Shown: one piece after another, positions 41,911-51,484 of the stretch
Numbering within the stretch: position 1 is the first letter of the stretch
Layout: each line of letters opens with the position of its first letter
NCBI GenBank assembly: GCA_028289195.1
Contig: JANQQR010000027.1
Span: 1-64,000, forward strand
Length of the DNA stretch: 64,000 bases
Direction of reading: 5' to 3'
Origin: Phycisphaerales bacterium
GTDB taxonomy: Bacteria; Planctomycetota; Phycisphaerae; Phycisphaerales; UBA1924
Notes under the pieces: generated by a model
The model's input: only the letters and a program-made list of their open reading frames with translations
Databases searched by the model: none
What the model was told of the DNA's origin: nothing
Translations under genes and position numbers: made by a program

Positions 41911-44199
41911 TTGACTGAACTGCTCGCCAATCTCGTTCCCGTGCTCGCCCAGGAGGTGTCTGCGCACGGCGATGGTGGCGGGCCGGCGTGGATCGCGAGC
42001 GTCCCGCTCCTGGCGCTCTTCGCGAGCGTTCTCTGCCTCGGAGCACTGTTCCTTGGCGTCAAGTCGAAGCTCCCCGCCTGGATCGTCGTCGTGTCGCTGG
42101 GGATCAGCTTCATCGTCACGCTGACGGGCTTCCTCGCCTGGCAGGGCACGGCCGATGACTCCGGCCATCTGCACGCTCAGCTGATCCAGATATACGAGTG
42201 GATCGGCATGGCCAACGCCGGCAGCGGCGGCGAGGCGTTCAGCGGGTTCTTCGGTTTCTACATGGACGGCCTGAGCTGGCTCTGGATGCTCTTCGTCACC
42301 GGGCTGGCCACGCTGATCGCGCTCTACGCCAGCGAGTACATGGAGCACGACGTCGGAAAGGGCTACGCCCGCTTCTTCGCGGCGTTCGCACTGTTCGTGT
42401 TTTCGATGGCCTGCCTCGTGATGGGCGACAACCTCCTCCTGCTCTACCTGGGCTGGGAGGGCGTCGGCCTCTGCTCGTACCTGCTGATCGGCTACTTCTA
42501 CAAGAAGCCGAGCGCCGTGGCAGCCGCCAAAAAGGCGTTCATCGTCAATCGCATCGGTGACCTCGGGCTCGCAGTGGGTCTGTTCCTCACGTTCGTCACG
42601 TTCGAGACCATCCAGTACGACGAGCTGTTTGCCTCTGTCGGCTCGGGTGTGATGGCCAACGGTCAGGCCTACTCGGGCACCTGGCAGAGCTGGCTGATCC
42701 CGATCTGCCTGATGATCGGCGCGTTCGGCAAGAGCGCCCAATTCCCGCTCTACGTCTGGCTGCCCGATGCCATGGAAGGCCCCACACCGGTCAGCGCGCT
42801 GATCCACGCCGCGACCATGGTGACGGCCGGCGTCTACCTCATCGCGAGGATGATGCCGCTGTTCCTAGCGGACGAGACGCACCTGGCCCTCACGATCGTG
42901 GCCTGGACCGGCGCCTTCACGGCGCTTCTCGCAGCGACGATCGGGATGGCCCAGTTCGACATCAAACGGATCATGGCCTATTCGACGGTGTCGCAGCTGG
43001 GGTACATGTTCGCCGGCCTCGGCGTGCTGACCAGTGCCGGCGCCGCGTTCCACGTCTTCACCCACGCGTTCTTCAAGGCCCTGTTGTTCCTGGCCTGCGG
43101 CGCCGTGATGCACGGGTTCGCCGGACAGCTCGACCTGCGCAAGCTCAGCGGCCTCCTCTCCATGAAGGGCTGGGGCATCGTCAGCCTCACGATGCTCGTC
43201 GGCTGCCTGAACCTCGCGGGCGTCCCGCTCATCACCAGCGGCTACTTCTCCAAGGACATGATCCTGGCAGAGGCGTTCGTCACGCCCAACGAGGTCATCG
43301 CCGGCTCGAGCTGGATCGGCTGGATCCTGCTGTTCACCGCCGGTCTCACGGCTTATTACACATTCCGCGTTTTCTTCCGCGTGTTCGTGGGTCCCGAGCA
43401 CTTCGAGCCGGGCGACGATCATCACGGCGATGACGACGACCACGGGCACGACCACGACGACGCGCACAGCAACGGCCACGGCGGTTCGCACGACGGGTTC
43501 CATCCCCATCCGCCGCGGATGGCGATCAACGGCGTGCTGCTCATCCTGGCGCTGTGCTCGTTCCTCGCGATCCCGACCTACTTCGTCGGCAAGCACCACG
43601 GCTGGGTCGGTGGCCTGATCCACGAGAGTTCGGCATACGTCCCATCCGAGGCCACACCATGGCTTCACCACGCCGATGACGATCACACGGGTGATCACGC
43701 CGGCGATGCGCATCACGAGGGCGATCTGGTCGCGGGCACGATCCTCGGCCAGGACCCGCACAAGGCGATGTACTTCATCTCGGCTGTGGTCGGCCTGATC
43801 GGCATCCTCGTCGCCGCTCGCCTGCACGGGCCGGCCGGCGCCTGGGGCCTCGGCCTGGGGAGCCGGACCGAAGCCGCTACCAGCCGCGCCGACGCGTTGC
43901 TGCCGCGCATGGGTCCGGTGGCGAGGTGGGCGCAGAACAAGTGGTACGTGGACGAGTTCTACAACGCCCTGTTCGTGCGCCCGCTCTACGTGCTCGCGAA
44001 CATCTTCCACGCGATCGACAAGCTCCTGGTTGACGGGCTGGTGAACCTGTTCGGCCTGCTCCCGCGGTGGCTCGCGCAGTCGCTGCGTCCCAGCCAGAGC
44101 GGCGTCCTGCACGGGTACGCCGTCGGCATGGCCGGCGGTCTGGTCGTCGTGCTCGTCATCGTGCTGGTGCTCCTGTTCATGGGCGGAGGAGGCGGCTGA
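41911..44199 (+). CDS. nuoL: NADH-quinone oxidoreductase subunit L, with His/Asp-rich loops
   Basis: 762 residues from TTG 41911 (AAGGGA upstream); typical NuoL is about 610-650. Antiporter-like core: LGWEGVGLCSYLLIGYFYK, AFIVNRIGDLGLAVGL, KSAQFPLYVWLPDAMEGPTP and SALIHAATMVTAGVYLIARM, with the conserved Lys and Glu of the half-channels in these segments. Residues about 495-535 and 585-612 are two acidic His-rich stretches (for example DDHHGDDDDHGHDHDDAHSN) not usual in NuoL. The C-terminal lateral helix region follows. Stop and nuoM start share one base (TGATG). Confidence 0.95.
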   Translation: MTELLANLVPVLAQEVSAHGDGGGPAWIASVPLLALFASVLCLGALFLGVKSKLPAWIVVVSLGISFIVTLTGFLAWQGTADDSGHLHAQLIQIYEWIGMANAGSGGEAFSGFFGFYMDGLSWLWMLFVTGLATLIALYASEYMEHDVGKGYARFFAAFALFVFSMACLVMGDNLLLLYLGWEGVGLCSYLLIGYFYKKPSAVAAAKKAFIVNRIGDLGLAVGLFLTFVTFETIQYDELFASVGSGVMANGQAYSGTWQSWLIPICLMIGAFGKSAQFPLYVWLPDAMEGPTPVSALIHAATMVTAGVYLIARMMPLFLADETHLALTIVAWTGAFTALLAATIGMAQFDIKRIMAYSTVSQLGYMFAGLGVLTSAGAAFHVFTHAFFKALLFLACGAVMHGFAGQLDLRKLSGLLSMKGWGIVSLTMLVGCLNLAGVPLITSGYFSKDMILAEAFVTPNEVIAGSSWIGWILLFTAGLTAYYTFRVFFRVFVGPEHFEPGDDHHGDDDDHGHDHDDAHSNGHGGSHDGFHPHPPRMAINGVLLILALCSFLAIPTYFVGKHHGWVGGLIHESSAYVPSEATPWLHHADDDHTGDHAGDAHHEGDLVAGTILGQDPHKAMYFISAVVGLIGILVAARLHGPAGAWGLGLGSRTEAATSRADALLPRMGPVARWAQNKWYVDEFYNALFVRPLYVLANIFHAIDKLLVDGLVNLFGLLPRWLAQSLRPSQSGVLHGYAVGMAGGLVVVLVIVLVLLFMGGGGG

Positions 44200-45815
44200 T
44201 GGAAAGCTCCCTTCTCATCTGGCTCATGGCGGTGCCGCTGGCGACGACCGGTGCAATCGTGTTCGCGCCCGAACGAATGGCCAAGGTGCTGGCGACCTTC
44301 GGGTCCATGGTGGGCGTCCTGCTGGGCCTCATCGCCGCCGGTCGGTTCGATTGGGCCGACGGCGCCGCGTACCAGTTCACCTCCTCGTTCCCGCTGATCG
44401 AGTCTCTCGGGATCAACCTGAGCTTCGGTGTGGATTCGATCGCGCTGTGGCTCGTCCTGCTGACGCAACTGCTCCAGCCCCTGTGCGTGATCGGCTCGTT
44501 CTCGGCGATCACCGAGCGCGTGCGGACCTACTACGCCTGGCTCATGGCGCTGCAGGCGGCGATGATCGGCGTGTTCGTCGCTCGCGACCTGCTGTTCTTC
44601 TACATCAGCTTCGAGTTCACGCTCGTGCCGATGTACGTGCTCATCAGCCTGTACGGCTCGACCAACCGGCGCAAGGCCGCGACCAAGTTCTTCCTCTACA
44701 CGTTCACCGGATCGATGATCGCCCTTGCGGGCCTCGTGTACGTCGTGTGGTTCACCGCGCAGACGACCGGCGAGTGGACGTTCGCGATCGAGACGCTCGA
44801 GCAGCAGGCGCGAACGATGGGCCGTTCGCAGCAGGCATGGGTCCTGCTGGCGATGCTCGCCGGGTTCGCGGTTAAGGTTCCGATCTTCCCGCTGCACACC
44901 TGGCTGCCCCTGGCGCACACCGAAGCGCCCACCGCCGGCAGCGTGATCCTGGCCGGCGTGCTGCTCAAGCTCGGGACGTATGCGATCTGGCGCTTCGTGC
45001 TGCCTTTCGTGCCCGCAGCCGTGAACGAGTACGCCCCGATCATCGCCGGGGTGTGCATCGTCGGCATCCTGTACGGCGGCCTGGTCTGCTGGGTCCAGCG
45101 CGACGTCAAGAAGCTGGTCGCCTATTCATCGGTCGCCCACCTCGGGTTCTGCATGCTCGGCATGTTTGCGCTGAACAACGTCGGTGCCGCCGGATCCGTG
45201 CTCTACATGATCAACCACGGTCTCTCGACCGGTGCGTTGTTCTTCTGCATCGGGTTCATGTACGAGCGTTACCACACGCGCAGCCTGGATGAGGTAGGGG
45301 GGCTGGCGAGCAAGATGCCCGTCTGGTCGTTCTTCATGGGCTTCTTCACGATGGCGAGTGTCGGCCTGCCCGGTCTCAACGGGTTCGTCAGCGAGATCAT
45401 GTGCCTCATGGGCGCGTTCCAGTCGGGCGCCGCTGACATCGGCGCCGGCGGCACCACCGGCCCGTTGGGGCCCTGGTACGCCGCGATCGCCGGCACGGGC
45501 ATGATCGTCGCCGCGATGTACTTGCTGTTCATGGTCGGGAAGATCGTGTTCGGCCCGCTCCGCGAGCCCGCCGGACACCACGAGCACGACGTCCTCCCGA
45601 CGGACCTGAACGCGCGGGAGATCGGCGTCCTCAGCGTGCTCGCCGCCGGCTGCATCGTCCTCGGTGTCTACCCGCGGATGGTCATCCATAACATCGAGGC
45701 GCCGATCGAGCAGACGCTCTCGGTGGTCTCGATGGCCGCTTCGGGCGATGATCCGGCGTCGACCCTCGCGACGACCGGTGGCCCGGTGCTCCTGGCGGGG
45801 AGGGACGCCGAATGA
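44199..45815 (+). CDS. nuoM: NADH-quinone oxidoreductase subunit M
   Basis: 538 residues, normal for NuoM. Conserved segments: ARDLLFFYISFEFTLVPMYV (proton-path Glu), AVKVPIFPLHTWLPLAHTEA and PTAGSVILAGVLLKLGTYAI. Fourteen or so membrane helices; it pumps protons in the membrane arm. ATG at 44199 shares one base with the nuoL stop, and the end overlaps nuoN (ATGA). A DHEH-poor normal C-terminus, unlike nuoL. Confidence 0.97.
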   Translation: MESSLLIWLMAVPLATTGAIVFAPERMAKVLATFGSMVGVLLGLIAAGRFDWADGAAYQFTSSFPLIESLGINLSFGVDSIALWLVLLTQLLQPLCVIGSFSAITERVRTYYAWLMALQAAMIGVFVARDLLFFYISFEFTLVPMYVLISLYGSTNRRKAATKFFLYTFTGSMIALAGLVYVVWFTAQTTGEWTFAIETLEQQARTMGRSQQAWVLLAMLAGFAVKVPIFPLHTWLPLAHTEAPTAGSVILAGVLLKLGTYAIWRFVLPFVPAAVNEYAPIIAGVCIVGILYGGLVCWVQRDVKKLVAYSSVAHLGFCMLGMFALNNVGAAGSVLYMINHGLSTGALFFCIGFMYERYHTRSLDEVGGLASKMPVWSFFMGFFTMASVGLPGLNGFVSEIMCLMGAFQSGAADIGAGGTTGPLGPWYAAIAGTGMIVAAMYLLFMVGKIVFGPLREPAGHHEHDVLPTDLNAREIGVLSVLAAGCIVLGVYPRMVIHNIEAPIEQTLSVVSMAASGDDPASTLATTGGPVLLAGRDAE

Positions 45816-47521
45816 TCCCGTTCCTCGCCCAGGCTGACGCCGAGACCCCCGCCATGGTCGCCAAGCTGGCGTATCTGTGGCCGGAGATCACGCTGTTCAT
45901 CACGACGTGCGTCGTGATGGTCCTCGGTCTCTCGCCGAACCGCGCGTTCCGCAAGAGCTGCGCCGCGGTTTCGGTTCTCGGCCTCGGCGTCGCCTTCGTG
46001 CTCGCGCTGTTCACGAAGACGCCTGAGTACTCGCTGCTGCCCGGCCTCATGGCCTACGCCAAGCCGCTGATCGCCGCCGTCGGTGTGCTGTTGATCCTCA
46101 TGCTGACGGGCACGGTCGACCAGGGATTCGAGCGGGCGATCAAGCAGGGCGCCAAGTGGGACCCGCTCCGCTCCACCCGCGGCGAGTTCTACGCGTTCGC
46201 CCTTTTCAGCCTCACAGGTCTGATGCTCTGCGCCACGGCGGATGATCTGATCTGGCTCTTCCTGGCTCTCGAACTCACCAGCCTCCCGACGTACGTCATG
46301 GTGAGCATCTCGAGTTCGCGTACGCGGGCACAGGAAGCGGGCATCAAGTACTTCTTCCTCGGCGCGCTCGGCGCCGCGATGTTCCTCTACGGCTTCGCGC
46401 TGCTCTACGGAGCGACCGGCACCACGCAGCTCTGGGCGGGCTCCGCCGGCCCCGGGATCGCCGAGATCCTGGCCACGCGGATCCTGGAGACCGGATCGAT
46501 CGGCTCGATCGCCACGGTCGGGCTCGTGCTGGCGATGGTCGGGGTGTCGTTCAAGATCGCGGCCGTCCCGATGCACTTCTACACGCCCGACGTCTACGAG
46601 GGCGCTTCGTCGAGTGTCGCGGCGTTCCTCGCGTTCGTGCCCAAGGCCGCCGGGTTCATCACGCTCATCCTGCTGGCGTCGGTCGTCGGCTGGGGCTTCG
46701 GCGGCGAGACGAACCAGCCGCTGGCGTCCGGGGGGACACTCCCCGAGCCCATCCGTGTGATGCTCTGGGTCGTCGCGGCGCTCACGATGACCGTGGGCAA
46801 CGTGATGGCGTTGCTCCAGTCGAGCGTGAAGCGGATCCTCGCCTACTCGTCTGTCGCTCACTCTGGTTACATGCTTGTGGGCGTGATCGTCGGCCCTGGA
46901 AGCCCGGGCGACATCCCCTCCAACGGCATCGGCGCGGCGCTCTTCTACCTCCTGTGCTACGGGTTCATGAACCTCGGCGCGTTCGGCGCGCTGGCGTGCC
47001 TCGAGCGCATGAGCGGGGAAGAGATCGAGTCGGTCGACGACCTGAAGGGCATGTGCGCGACCTACCCGTGGATCGGGTGGCCGCTCGTGCTGTGCTCGCT
47101 GTCGCTCCTCGGGCTGCCTCCGCTGCTCGGCTTCGCCGGCAAAGTGGCTCTGTTCTCCAGCGCGATCTGGGCACAGGAGATTGTGCTCGTCGTCGTGATG
47201 GGCATCAACTCCGCGATCGCCGCCTACTACTACCTGCGTATCGCGGGGGCGGCGGTTCTCGAAGAGCCCGGCGAGGTGCAGCGATCGCTCGTGCGGACCG
47301 CGTCGTTCGGGCGCATCGCCGCGACCGTCGTCTCGGGGGCGAGTGTCATTGTGCTGTTCTTTGCGTCAGATGCACTGATCCAGCGCAGCGCTGACGCGGG
47401 TGCCTACCGGCCGAGTCCCGCACCGACCCAACTGCGATCCGGCGAGTCAGCCGCGACGCAGTTCCCGCTGCGTCCGGAAAACAGCCAAGGCGTCACGCCG
47501 CCGTCGCGCCCACAGAACTGA
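45812..47521 (+). CDS. nuoN: NADH-quinone oxidoreductase subunit N
   Basis: 569 residues, slightly long. Core segments: LIWLFLALELTSLPTYVMVS (conserved Glu), EAGIKYFFLGALGAAMFLYG, FKIAAVPMHFYTPDVYEGA and ILAYSSVAHSGYMLVGVIV. Antiporter-like subunit of complex I. It closes the nuoJKLMN operon; the last 40 residues are Pro/Ser-rich and poorly conserved. The convergent membrane-protein gene ends 13 bp away. No nuoA-I genes lie in this window. Confidence 0.97.
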   Translation: MIPFLAQADAETPAMVAKLAYLWPEITLFITTCVVMVLGLSPNRAFRKSCAAVSVLGLGVAFVLALFTKTPEYSLLPGLMAYAKPLIAAVGVLLILMLTGTVDQGFERAIKQGAKWDPLRSTRGEFYAFALFSLTGLMLCATADDLIWLFLALELTSLPTYVMVSISSSRTRAQEAGIKYFFLGALGAAMFLYGFALLYGATGTTQLWAGSAGPGIAEILATRILETGSIGSIATVGLVLAMVGVSFKIAAVPMHFYTPDVYEGASSSVAAFLAFVPKAAGFITLILLASVVGWGFGGETNQPLASGGTLPEPIRVMLWVVAALTMTVGNVMALLQSSVKRILAYSSVAHSGYMLVGVIVGPGSPGDIPSNGIGAALFYLLCYGFMNLGAFGALACLERMSGEEIESVDDLKGMCATYPWIGWPLVLCSLSLLGLPPLLGFAGKVALFSSAIWAQEIVLVVVMGINSAIAAYYYLRIAGAAVLEEPGEVQRSLVRTASFGRIAATVVSGASVIVLFFASDALIQRSADAGAYRPSPAPTQLRSGESAATQFPLRPENSQGVTPPSRPQN

Positions 47522-47534
47522 CGCTGGGCCCTCT

Positions 47535-48299
47535 TCAGGCGGCCTTCTTGTTTGACGAGCTGCTCGGGTCGGCCTTGTCCGCCATGGCGGCCATGCCCTT
47601 GAAACCACCCGAGAATTGCACCACGGCGCCGACCACCGCTGCGCTGCCCGCGATGATCGGCACGAGCAGCTGGTTCGACTCGACGCCTCGCAGCAGGCCT
47701 TCGCGCCATGACTCGACGTGCGCCATCGAGGCCAGCACGCCGCAGACGAGCAGCGAAGCCCCGCCGACCGCGGTCATGAGGATTACCACCAGGCGGAAGG
47801 TCATGAAGGTGAGCATGCCCACGACGATCAGGCCGACGAGCGCCCCGATCTTGTGCTGGCTGGGATCCAGGTCGAGCGCCGACCAGATGTTGGCGCCGGC
47901 GAACGCCCCGGCGAGACCGCCGAACAGGGCCACCGCGTAGCGGAGAAGGGGCCAGGCGAGGACGCCGAAGAGCACCGCGAAGCACACGGCCGCAACGCGC
48001 CCGTCTCCGATCTGCTCCCCGAGGATGCGCCCGGCGAGTACGCCGGACATCCCCGCGAGCAGGATGACGACGATCTTGTGCCACCGGTAGCCGTTCAGGA
48101 CGCATGCGATGCCGACCAGAATGAAAATCACCGCCCACACGAGGTGGAGTTCGGTGATCAGGTAGGTCAGCGCCTCGGAGTGGCTGAAGATGTCCAGGTG
48201 GGAAACAAGCGCGCGGGCGATCTGCCCGAAATCCGCTTCGGGCTGGTGGCTCGGGCGGTCGTACGCCTGAGCGAGCACGGTGGTGAGCAGGTTCGACAT
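47535..48299 (-). CDS. Multi-pass membrane protein with DUF4203-like repeats
   Basis: 254 residues from ATG 48299. Short N-terminal leader-like part, then about seven helices in Gly-rich pattern: LVWAVIFILVGIACVLNGYR, IVVILLAGMSGVLAGRIL, AVALFGGLAGAFAGANIWSA, LVGLIVVGMLTFMTFRLVV. This glycine-zipper pattern resembles DUF4203/TMEM198-like proteins. The tail SSSSNKKAA is basic. Function unknown. Starts 26 bp after the next upstream gene, which has a similar architecture, so the two are probably partners. Confidence 0.65.
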   Translation of the reverse strand: MSNLLTTVLAQAYDRPSHQPEADFGQIARALVSHLDIFSHSEALTYLITELHLVWAVIFILVGIACVLNGYRWHKIVVILLAGMSGVLAGRILGEQIGDGRVAAVCFAVLFGVLAWPLLRYAVALFGGLAGAFAGANIWSALDLDPSQHKIGALVGLIVVGMLTFMTFRLVVILMTAVGGASLLVCGVLASMAHVESWREGLLRGVESNQLLVPIIAGSAAVVGAVVQFSGGFKGMAAMADKADPSSSSNKKAA

Positions 48300-48325
48300 G
48301 GCTCGAACTCCCGATGGAACGGGGC

Positions 48326-49231
48326 TCAAGCTGTATCGGTCTTCGGCTTCGAGCCCGTCCACTGGACGCCCAGGCCGAACAGCGAGGTGCCCGCCCAGAT
48401 CGCCACCCAGGTGAGCGGGCGGGTCGGCAGCGCCTCGGACAATCCGGGGTCGAGCAGGTGCACGATCATCGCGCCGCTGGGAAGCCAGATTGCCGGCCCA
48501 ATGAAGGCGGTCGTGGCCGCGGCTGCGCGCTTCGGGGCCGCGAGTCCGATCACCAGACCGATAAGAACCCCGCTCCCGGCCGCGAACGTGAGGGCCAGAC
48601 GCGTGCTTGTCGGCTGAGCGTTCCAGACATGCCGCGCCTCGTCGACCAGCGTCGAGGCAAACACAGCCCCGCGATCGCGCAGTTCTTCGAGGAGATCATC
48701 CGTGCCCGGGAGGGTGCCGGATGGGTCGTCGGCGTCTGCCGGAGAGGTCTCGGCTTCGGGATCCGTTGGTCCCATAAGCGGAGAGTCCGGATCTTCCAGA
48801 AGCACCCCGTCGAGAAGGAGTTGATCTGTCGCGAGAGGCGTGGCCTGCTTGTGGGGCACGCCCTCGAAGCGGATCGCTGTGGACGTCGCCAGCGTCATCG
48901 CAATCGCGAGAATCGCGCTCAGGGAAGACGCGACTGCAACGCGGAAAAGAACGAACCCCAGCATAGCGCCCGCGACCGAGCCGATCAGCGAGCCCGCCAG
49001 AGGCTCGTGTGTCAGCGCGAGGTCGATCGCCGCGACGTAGCCCGCTCCGGCTCCCAGGAGCATTCCCAGGAACACGAAGCCGAACCTGAGAAGGCGCCGG
49101 CCCATCAACCACAGCACGAGACCGCCGGAAAACGCCACAGCCAGGACGCCAGCGGCCATCCAGGGCGAGGCGAGCACCTCCGGCGCCGGGGCGTCCAGGG
49201 GGGCCGAAAACAGCGGGTCGAGGGTCAGCAT
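48326..49231 (-). CDS. Membrane protein with Gly-rich helices, partner of the previous
   Basis: 301 residues from ATG 49231. About seven helices in the same Gly-rich style: WMAAGVLAVAFSGGLVLWLM, FVFLGMLLGAGAGYVAAIDL, IGSVAGAMLGFVLFRVAVAS. A cytoplasmic acidic loop lies near the middle (about 130-180, PTDPEAETSPADADD), then LALTFAAGSGVLIGLVIGLA. No motif of known function. Divergent from pheA (122 bp). Unrecognised family. Confidence 0.6.
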   Translation of the reverse strand: MLTLDPLFSAPLDAPAPEVLASPWMAAGVLAVAFSGGLVLWLMGRRLLRFGFVFLGMLLGAGAGYVAAIDLALTHEPLAGSLIGSVAGAMLGFVLFRVAVASSLSAILAIAMTLATSTAIRFEGVPHKQATPLATDQLLLDGVLLEDPDSPLMGPTDPEAETSPADADDPSGTLPGTDDLLEELRDRGAVFASTLVDEARHVWNAQPTSTRLALTFAAGSGVLIGLVIGLAAPKRAAAATTAFIGPAIWLPSGAMIVHLLDPGLSEALPTRPLTWVAIWAGTSLFGLGVQWTGSKPKTDTA

Positions 49232-49353
49232 CGCTTCTCCGAAGCGCTTCCGGTGCCGTGGTCCAGACGGGCCTCCGATGGCACGATAGGTTGTTGGAGA
49301 TTCTCGGAGCGGTCTTCCGGGATTCCTGCCTTTCAGGGGTATCGGGAGAGAGC

Positions 49354-50508
49354 GTGCCAGAGGAACAGCCTGCATTCCATGACCCACGCCGGGAGTCAGC
49401 GGGATCGAGTATCCGCTCGCTCGACGAGCTGCGCGACCTCATCGATGACGTCGATTCGAGGCTCGTCGAACTCCTCAACGAGCGGGCCCGCCTCGTTGTC
49501 GAGGTCGGCCTGAGCAAGTCCGACACCGGAACGCCCATCTACGCCCCGCACAGGGAGTCTGCGGTCCTCAAGCGTGTGCTTGATCGCAGCCCCGGCCCGC
49601 TCCCCGCCCGGACCATCGAGGCGGTGTACCGCGAGATCATGAGCGGCAGCTTCGCGCTCGAGAACCCGCTCCGCATCGGCTACCTCGGCCCGCCGGGTAG
49701 CTTCAGCCATCAGGCGGCGGTGCGCCACTTCGGGTCGTCCGTAAGCTTCGAGGACCTCCACGAGATCGAGGGCGTGTTCACCGAGGTCCGCCGTGGCCAC
49801 GTGGACTACGGCCTGGCTCCGATCGAGAACTCCCTCGGAGGCGGGATCGTCGAAACGCTCGACGCGTTCCGTCGCAGCGGCGACGAGCTGAACATCTACG
49901 CCGAGGTGCAACTCGAGGTGCACCAGGCGCTGCTTGCCAACTGCGAGCCCAAGGACGTGCGCCGGATCTACTCGAAGCCGGAAGTGTTCAGCCAGTGCCG
50001 CCATTGGCTGGCCACCCAGTTTCCGAAAGTCGACCTCATCCCGGCTGCGAGCACTAGCGACGCAGTGCGCACGGTCCACACCATGCACGACGCCGACCCC
50101 GCATGCGGTGCCGCCGCCATCGCTTCGGCGCTCGCCGGCAAGCTCTACGGCGTGGAGATCCTGTTCGAGCGGATCGAGGACGATCCGAACAACGTCACCC
50201 GGTTCGCGGTGATCTCGAAACAGCGAGCCAAGCCCAGCGGCCAGGACAAGACATCGCTCATGTTCGACACGGCCGACAAGCCAGGCGCGCTCGTCCGGGT
50301 CCTGCGTGTGTTCGATGAGGCTGGGATCAACCTGTCGCACATCGACAAGCGTCCGAGCGGTCGATCCAACTGGCAGTACACCTTCTTCGTCGATGCGCTG
50401 GCGCATCGCGATGACGCGGTGATGGCCGGAGCGATCGAGCAGGCTCGCACTCATTGCGCGCACCTGATCGTTCTCGGCAGCTACCCGAGGTCGCAGCGGA
50501 TTCTCTGA
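49354..50508 (+). CDS. pheA: Bifunctional chorismate mutase / prephenate dehydratase
   Basis: 384 residues from GTG 49354 (GGGAGAG upstream). Domain order: chorismate mutase (about 18-100, LRDLIDDVDSRLVELLNERA), prephenate dehydratase (about 105-285, IGYLGPPGSFSHQAAVRHFG, then VDYGLAPIENSLGG and the NNVTRFAVIS motif with its conserved TRF), and an ACT regulatory domain (about 300-380). The ACT motif that is usually ESRP reads DKRP (HIDKRPSG), so phenylalanine feedback may differ. Routes chorismate to phenylpyruvate. Convergent to the PEP-CTERM gene, 16 bp apart. Confidence 0.96.
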   Translation: MPEEQPAFHDPRRESAGSSIRSLDELRDLIDDVDSRLVELLNERARLVVEVGLSKSDTGTPIYAPHRESAVLKRVLDRSPGPLPARTIEAVYREIMSGSFALENPLRIGYLGPPGSFSHQAAVRHFGSSVSFEDLHEIEGVFTEVRRGHVDYGLAPIENSLGGGIVETLDAFRRSGDELNIYAEVQLEVHQALLANCEPKDVRRIYSKPEVFSQCRHWLATQFPKVDLIPAASTSDAVRTVHTMHDADPACGAAAIASALAGKLYGVEILFERIEDDPNNVTRFAVISKQRAKPSGQDKTSLMFDTADKPGALVRVLRVFDEAGINLSHIDKRPSGRSNWQYTFFVDALAHRDDAVMAGAIEQARTHCAHLIVLGSYPRSQRIL

Positions 50509-50524
50509 TCGGTGTCGAGACGCT

Positions 50525-51238
50525 CTACCGGCGTCGGCGGCTGATGGTCAGCGCCCCCAGCCCGAAGAGCAGCAGGGAGCCCGGCGTCGGGATCAACTCG
50601 GCGGTAAACAGCCAGTCGCTGGCGAACACGTGCGGGCCGTCTCCGTGGGTCAACCAACCCCAGCCGGAGATGCCATCGAAGTTCCGATGGCCGGTGTCGT
50701 CGTCCTCGTCGCCGAAGCGGAAGCTGAACTCGCCGTTGGACTTGTCGACCAACGGGATCGGGTCCGGGAGGGCTTCCTTGTTCGGGAAAGCGCTCTGGAC
50801 CAGGGCGATCGTGCCGGAGTTCTGGCCGTCAGCGACGGCCCAGAGATCGTCCTCGTCGCCGGGCACCGGGCCGACGCCGAAGTCGTACTCAAAGAAGATC
50901 TCGTACACCCCGGTCGTCACCTCTTCGGCGTATTCGGAACCGATGTCCCGACCGCCGAAAGCGGTGCCCTCGATCACGATCGACGAACCGTCGTACGTGA
51001 GCGTCATGGAGGATTCGGGATGCTCGAAGTCGAACGTGAAGATGTCCTTCTCGCTCGTGACATCGAACAACTCATCGAGGCGGAGGCCGTAGGGCGGCGG
51101 ATCCTCGATACCGAACGGATGATTGTTGAGCTGATAGATCTCCGTCTGGATCAATCCAGCGGAGGCTCCCGACGTGGCGATGAGCGCCAACGCCGCAGCG
51201 CATGACAACCCCGAAGAGGGGCGGCGGAACACAAGCAT
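50525..51238 (-). CDS. Exported protein with PEP-CTERM-like sorting tail
   Basis: 237 residues from ATG 51238. Signal peptide PSSGLSCAAALALIATSGAS, an acidic beta-rich body (GVYEIFFEYDFGVGPVPGDE, FSFRFGDEDDDTGHRNFDGI) and the tail LIPTPGSLLLFGLGALTIS then RRRR, a PEP-CTERM-like signal (short Pro motif, helix, Arg cluster). Expected to be sorted to the cell surface by an exosortase-type system. The ligand is unknown. The region 51239-51484 upstream holds no clear gene. Confidence 0.75.
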   Translation of the reverse strand: MLVFRRPSSGLSCAAALALIATSGASAGLIQTEIYQLNNHPFGIEDPPPYGLRLDELFDVTSEKDIFTFDFEHPESSMTLTYDGSSIVIEGTAFGGRDIGSEYAEEVTTGVYEIFFEYDFGVGPVPGDEDDLWAVADGQNSGTIALVQSAFPNKEALPDPIPLVDKSNGEFSFRFGDEDDDTGHRNFDGISGWGWLTHGDGPHVFASDWLFTAELIPTPGSLLLFGLGALTISRRRR

Positions 51239-51484
51239 GTCTCTCTGACTCCTAACCTGTGCCCTGTGCGGGCTTCCCGTGCATAGATGCGGAGATTCCC
51301 GGTCGTGCAAACCGGAGACCTACAGAAGCATCTGAGGAGAGACTACCCCCGATTCTCGGTCGAGCAAACGCATTCTCGCGGTTTGCCGCGATCTTGCCCA
51401 GATTTCAGGTCCGGGCCGGCTGAGTCGCGAACCAGGGAGAGGTGGGGGGCTAGGAGGGGCTGCGTGCCCGCTCAGGGGCCGGGA

